The position numbers were made by a program, and so were the translations under genes. Positions 59,336 through 64,000 of a stretch of 64,000 nt of DNA are shown here, one piece after another. The stretch spans positions 51,129,899 to 51,193,898 of the forward strand of contig CP136067.1 in assembly GCA_032622095.1 (NCBI GenBank), read 5' to 3'. The stretch comes from Siphonodentalium dalli (taxonomy: Eukaryota; Mollusca; Scaphopoda; Gadilida; Siphonodentaliidae). Each line of letters begins with the position of its first letter. The first letter of the stretch is position 1. The notes beneath the pieces were generated by a model. That model was given only the letters and a program-made list of their open reading frames with translations. It was not told the origin of the DNA and searched no databases.

Positions 59336-60329
59336 CTTCTGGTGGGAATAGACAATACTCTTGCTCAAAGCGTTACACTTTTTCTCATAAATTTGATATC
59401 CAAAATGCATCACAAACCGGCATTCTTATACACGGATTATAACTAGTGGCTCACCTTGTCGGAGTGATTGTCATTTTGATCATTACTAGTTAGATATTAT
59501 TTATTGAGATCAAAACATGAATATCATAAACTCATTAGTTCGCAAAAATGAAAGACGACAATTGGGTTTTACATACAGATGCATAATTCAATTTAGGATG
59601 TTAGACTAAGATTTTGAGATTCAATTTTTATCATATCTCCACAAAGATACAGTTGTCTGAAGAAATGTCCAGGTACATGCGCCTCTGTTCGTGGTGCTAT
59701 ACTGGCTAATTATCCTCAGTGTAAAAGAAATGTTGCTATATATCAGCTACATGTGCACGAGTTTTTAACTTCTTTAAGTTAGGCTATGAGTCTTTTATAA
59801 AAAATGAAAGAAATTCTGCATCGGACAGATATACCCTTGTCAGTCGACAGTATTGCGTGATCCTAAAAAGCCATGTGCTACTGACTGTTTTCTTTTATGT
59901 CAAAAGAAACTATAGTTGAATGCACAACGTGACCACCATTTTTAACGGGCCTTCTATACATTTCCATCTCTCTTCACAAATTGCATATATTTATGGAAAA
60001 TATCTTGAATGGGAGAGACTCAACTGTGTTATTATACATGAGCCATTCTAACATTCCATCCTCTGACGGTTCGAGGTCCCACATTTTGCAAGAATATATG
60101 TTTCTTTTAAATAGAATGATAAATATACTTTTAGTGCTTTCTTCTGTGTACCTGTTTTTGTTACCTCACTACATGAATGTCATGATGACAGTCCCGATAT
60201 AAATATGACAGTTGAGGATATATAATTGTTAAAGTGACTTAATTGGGTCAACTTTTGTAGAGATTGTGAAATTTTAACGCCAAAAACTCATTAGAACGAA
60301 TTACGGAGATAACTCTATATAACTCTATA

Positions 60330-63300
60330 TATGGAAATGGGCCACTAAAACCTTCTTAGCAATGTTAGTGCCTCTCCTCTCCATCCCTGATCCAAACGGC
60401 ACCAAATCTGGCGTCTTTAATCCACATGATTTGTTCATAGTATCACTCGATAATTTTATCAGCTGCGGTGTCCCACCCCTTCCCAGTCATGACTCGAACG
60501 GCGCCACTTTGATACATGCCACGTCCATTAGACTCCTGACTTAATGGAGATGATTATGCATAAGTTTGGCGGTAATTAGCAACTAAAGAAATTCTTATCA
60601 AATTTAGTGCCACCCCATCTATAATCCAAATGACACCAACTTGGCGTCTTAAAATAACAGGATTAGATTCCTTGTTTCATGGAGAAGAATGTTTATCAAT
60701 TTTGTAGAAATCGGCGCTAAAATATTTTTTAGAAATTTTCCCGTCCCCCTCCGTGCACCCCTGAATCGAACGGCGACATATCATGGAGATGTTAATGTAT
60801 ACATAAGTTTGGTGGAAATCGGTGCCAAAAATATCTTATCATTGTTGCTGCCCCGCCGGGGTGGGTTAATACAACATTTGTAGGAAGGTATGCCGGGGTG
60901 GGTGGATGGTCAGAGAGGCACAAAAAGTATTTTTTACAACCTCATGCAAAATTTGTACCAAAAACCTTTTGTGCCTGTATTTGACATTTATAACAGTTTA
61001 AAAAATTATAACTGTGAAAACACAATATGTATGTTACTGTGTGATCACGTGGGCCTAAGTAGCTATGGCATATTGCATATGGGACGGTGAGATGAAAAAC
61101 TTTCTTCCTGACACAATTCGGATATTTTAGAAGAAATAATAAGCAAAAATACACTTGATGCCAGTGTGGAAACTTACTACGTTATTGTAAATAAAATAGC
61201 TTAGAAAGCGTCCGAAATAAATTAGGTTTTTCCTTGATGAACTTATGAAACTACAATGAGACCAGAATCTTCAACAGTAGTATAGCCATAAAGAGATTCG
61301 AGAAATGTAAAACCGAAATAAATATACATTTCCTGTTGTATCCAAGACCTTTAAGTCTAGATTATTGTGTGCATGTAAAAAGAGCGAGCAACTGTCTGAA
61401 GTATTAATGTGACTACCAGTGGCTATAGAAAATAACTCTCATCGGTGAATCGAGTCAATCGGTGAATTTTTTTGCATATCTATCAACTCAGATGACTGAA
61501 TCGGTTACTCCCACAACACAAAATATCCAAGTCTGCATGGTGTAGTAACTACTTATCATTTGGCGTAAACGTAGTTGCCCCAGTAGACTAAAAAAATTGG
61601 TATGGAATAATGCTGAACTGGTTTACAGAAACTAGTTAGAAATTATGGAATTGTCTGTATCCTGTGTGGACCTAAATTTGCTAATATCAGCAATTGATCA
61701 AATAATAGTTCCAATTGCAGCCTGGTGAATCGCCTCTCTGTGTTTATCTTATTTAAAAATATGTCAACTCTAGTTGAATCGGAGCTTAACAACTGATATG
61801 TCACGGGCGTGTCTACAAAATGTCAGCTGTGACTCAAAATTCAAGATTAAGTTCACAGTGCCTAGACAATGCTATCAGCTAAAAGGGTATTACAGCCAAA
61901 CAGGCAAACTCATGTTCGGTTCATGTAATAGCTTGCGTGGGAAAATTATATCTCACTGGATATGTATAACAGTATATGCCAAGTATGCCTTATAATATTG
62001 AGTTAGCTAGTATGTGCAGTAGCTATCAGCTTCCGAATGGTTACAGTATTTGTGCACTACGTCGATCATTAGAATTTCCATTTAGCAGTGTGGAATTTGA
62101 CCACCCAGGCTGACCTAGCATACTCTCATCACGAACTGACATGGAACCTCTTATTAAATTAGTGAAAATTGGGGGTGGGTGTAACAAATGTATATTTTGT
62201 TCGCAGGTTTGGGGGTGGTGGGTCCCCGAAAATCCCAGATGCAAAACAAACGGCATACCTTCCTGCACACTGTTGTTACTAACCCCGGCCCCGCCGCGAC
62301 ATGCGACATCTTAAAACCACACAGTTAAACTCCTTTTGAAGATGAATATATATCAGGGATAATCTGTACTTATAAGCGGAGTCTTCGATAATCAAAACTC
62401 TACACCATGAGGACCCCATTGGTACAGTGTGGATTACCGGGATCCACGGTAATTATTTTCGCGGTGATCCAAGGCGAACCTACGTGGGGGTGGATATATA
62501 TAAAATTGGTGCAAACTGCGACTAAACAAATTCGTATCACAGTTAGTGCCCCCCCCCAAACGGCATCAATGTTGGCGTATTAGATTCCTCGTTTCAGTGA
62601 GAAAAATATGTATCAACTTTGCGGAAATCGGCGCTAAATATTGTTGATCAATTGCGGTGTCCCTCTCCACATACCCCTGATTCGAATAGTCACAATTTGT
62701 ACATCTTTAAATCTCACAGTTAGACTACTAATATAATGGTAATCACCTACTAAGCAAATTATTATCAAATTTAGTGCCACCCCATCTCTCACCAAAACGG
62801 CACCAATTTGACGTCTTAGAATCACACGATTAGATTCATCGTATATCAATGTGTATCAATTTGGTGGTAATCGGCGCTAAAATATTTTTATCAATGTTTG
62901 TGCCACTCTCCCCTTCAGTGCACCTTGATACGAATGGCACCACTGTTGACAGCTTTTAAGCCACACAATTATACTCCCGATAATGGTGGAGATGATTATG
63001 TATACGTTTGGTGATCATCGGCGACTAAATAAATTTTTATCAAACTGAGCGCCCCGCCCCATCTCTCATCCAATCGGCACCAATTTGGCGTCTTTAAATC
63101 ACATTATATCTTCATTGTATCATGGAGAAAAATGTTGGTGGAATTCGGCGCTAAAAATATTTTTTATCAATGTTGGTGCCCTCTTCCCTTCCGCGCACAG
63201 CTGGCTCGAATGATACCGCGTTTGATATCTTTAAACCACAGATTTCGTTAGATTTCTCATATCATGAAGATGATTATGTGTGAGTTTGGTGGAAATCGGC

Positions 63301-63330
63301 GACAATATTTGTACTGCCCTCCCCCTTTTC
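60330..63330. repeat. Two-type (A/B) satellite array in composite copy B
   Basis: Type B and A motifs alternate at about 60565, 60700 and 60810 and, after the hAT-like insertion, at 62500, 62616, 62730, 62857, 63005, 63136 and 63280. The TTGGTGGAAATCGGCGCTAA (A) and GTTTGGTGATCATCGGCGAC (B) forms are preserved between copies A and B, so the alternation predates the split of the two copies. Confidence 0.82.
60858..62287. mobile_element. 1.43-kb hAT-like non-autonomous transposon, 8-bp TSD
   Basis: GCCCCGCC lies at 60850-60857 and 62288-62295, an 8-bp target-site duplication as made by hAT transposases. The left TIR is GGGGTGGGTTAATACAACA followed by TTTGTAGGAAGGTATGCCG. The right TIR, reverse-complemented, is CGGGGTTAGTAACAACA then GTGTGCAGGAAGGTATGCCG, a TIR of about 37 bp. 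The CGGGGTT-type start resembles the hAT consensus CAGGGGT. The longest frames are under 80 codons with no transposase motif. Confidence 0.8.
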
Positions 63331-63465
63331 TGCCTCGGACTCGCACCATTATCTTCCTCGTAAACCGTTGCCCTTTTAGACACCTTGGTACCATCAAGGT
63401 GGTCTCCTGTGAAATGCTATAGAACATAGACAGACATAAATTCGCAAATATATATATAGATTGAA

Positions 63466-64000
63466 AATTTAACTTGACATTATCACAGTGTATAAACCGT
63501 AGAAACAACTTATCGGAATAGCTATCGCCGAGGCTATATTTAGATCAAAATATTGCAGAATAGCAAAAATAACATAAAGCAAGTTTTCTGACTGGATAGA
63601 CAGCTTACCAACAACTACAAACGTAAGTATATATAAAAGGCCGTCCGGCCACAGTGTCCCCCGAAAAAGTGGCTTCATTTGGGGCATCAGCTTTTCTGAA
63701 AAAAATAACAAGGACCCTAAATCCGATACTAAATTTCAGAACAATCCAACCAGTGTCCCCTGAAATGGTACACGGCAACTCTAGATATTTATTTGTTAAT
63801 TTTACCTTCATTAATGTTGGCTGTGTTATTTGTTACCAGATGATCTGTTCAGTGAATAAACAAGTTTCCAAGATTGCTTGATGAGTAACTGATGACAGAA
63901 ATATATATAGTCATTGTTGCTTCTAACTGGGAATTGTTTAGCATTTCTTTAAGATTGACATAAGAAAATTAAACTTGTTCTATATAAGAAATCATCGGAA
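63466..64000. other. Intergenic, nothing recognised
   Basis: The phrase CAGTGTCCCC(T/C)GAAA occurs twice (about 63652 and 63751), possibly a small tandem or mobile unit. The frame at 63654-63881 has no recognisable domain. Confidence 0.35.

Larger units (their letters stand above)
59341..63465. mobile_element. Composite satellite-carrying element, copy B
   Basis: It is collinear with copy A (16420-19745): GGGAATAGACAATACTCTTG, AGTGGCTCACCTTGTCG, CATTAGTTCGCAAAAAT, GACAGATATACCC, GTGACCACCAT, CATTCTAACATTCCATCCTC, then the satellite array and the tail (CACCATTATCTTCCTCGTAA, ACAGACA, ATTCGCAAATATATA). The 5' ACTAGCAGGGTTACCCGG start of copy A is not visible here. A 1.43-kb hAT-like element splits the array. 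Without that insertion, the length is about 2.7 kb. Confidence 0.75.

Overview
This is an AT-rich eukaryotic nuclear window, most likely from a marine lophotrochozoan invertebrate; a mollusc, perhaps a bivalve, is my best guess. The evidence is one metazoan rhodopsin-type GPCR, APE-type non-LTR retrotransposons (one with a 2A-like NPGP motif after a Leu-rich stretch), tandem-repeat carriers with a (CAGA)n tail like the bivalve 'pearl' family, and many small foldback and TIR elements. Nothing prokaryotic or organellar is visible. The species assignment is inference.

Only one host protein-coding gene can be supported: an apparently intronless 464-residue neuropeptide-type GPCR on the plus strand at 53992-55386, with an in-frame stop just upstream of its ATG. 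Short-exon genes could hide in the rest, but I could not support any. Almost everything else is repeat-derived.

Layout. 0.6-9.7 kb: small TIR elements, a 130-bp tandem satellite (3.5-4.0 kb), a duplicated 482-bp block with a 16-bp minisatellite (4.5-5.3 kb), a nested TIR element (6.5-8.35 kb) and a roughly 140-bp satellite (9.0-9.7 kb). 10-15.8 kb: a palindrome, a tRNA-derived SINE, a PIF/Harbinger-like MITE, a tandem array at 14.4-15.1 kb and a satellite-carrying retroposon. 16.3-19.7 kb and 59.3-63.5 kb: two diverged copies of a 3-4 kb composite element carrying a two-type (A/B) satellite. Copy A holds a 385-bp Penelope-like insertion (12-bp TSD) and copy B a 1.43-kb hAT-like insertion (8-bp TSD). 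21.26-26.31 kb: a 5-kb element with arms of more than 1 kb in inverted orientation. 26.5-29.1 kb: two foldback MITEs with palindromic ends and a 5'-truncated CR1-like retrotransposon. 29.6-38.9 kb: an old non-LTR retrotransposon split by a 6.9-kb insertion (10-bp TSD) that contains an opposite-strand CR1/Jockey-like element, itself hit by a TTAA MITE. 40-50.6 kb: palindromes with CG-rich tips, three copies of a mariner-like palindromic MITE, a TTAA MITE and a retrotransposon 3' end. 53-56 kb: the GPCR, with a TTAA MITE 152 bp past its stop.

The nesting gives a relative history: old retrotransposons and satellite carriers were hit by CR1-like, Penelope-like and hAT-like elements, and small TTAA and foldback MITEs appear throughout. 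I see no operon-like gene system. The most notable signals are the composite satellite carriers, the 5-kb inverted-repeat element, the 2A-like motif and the family of near-perfect palindromes.
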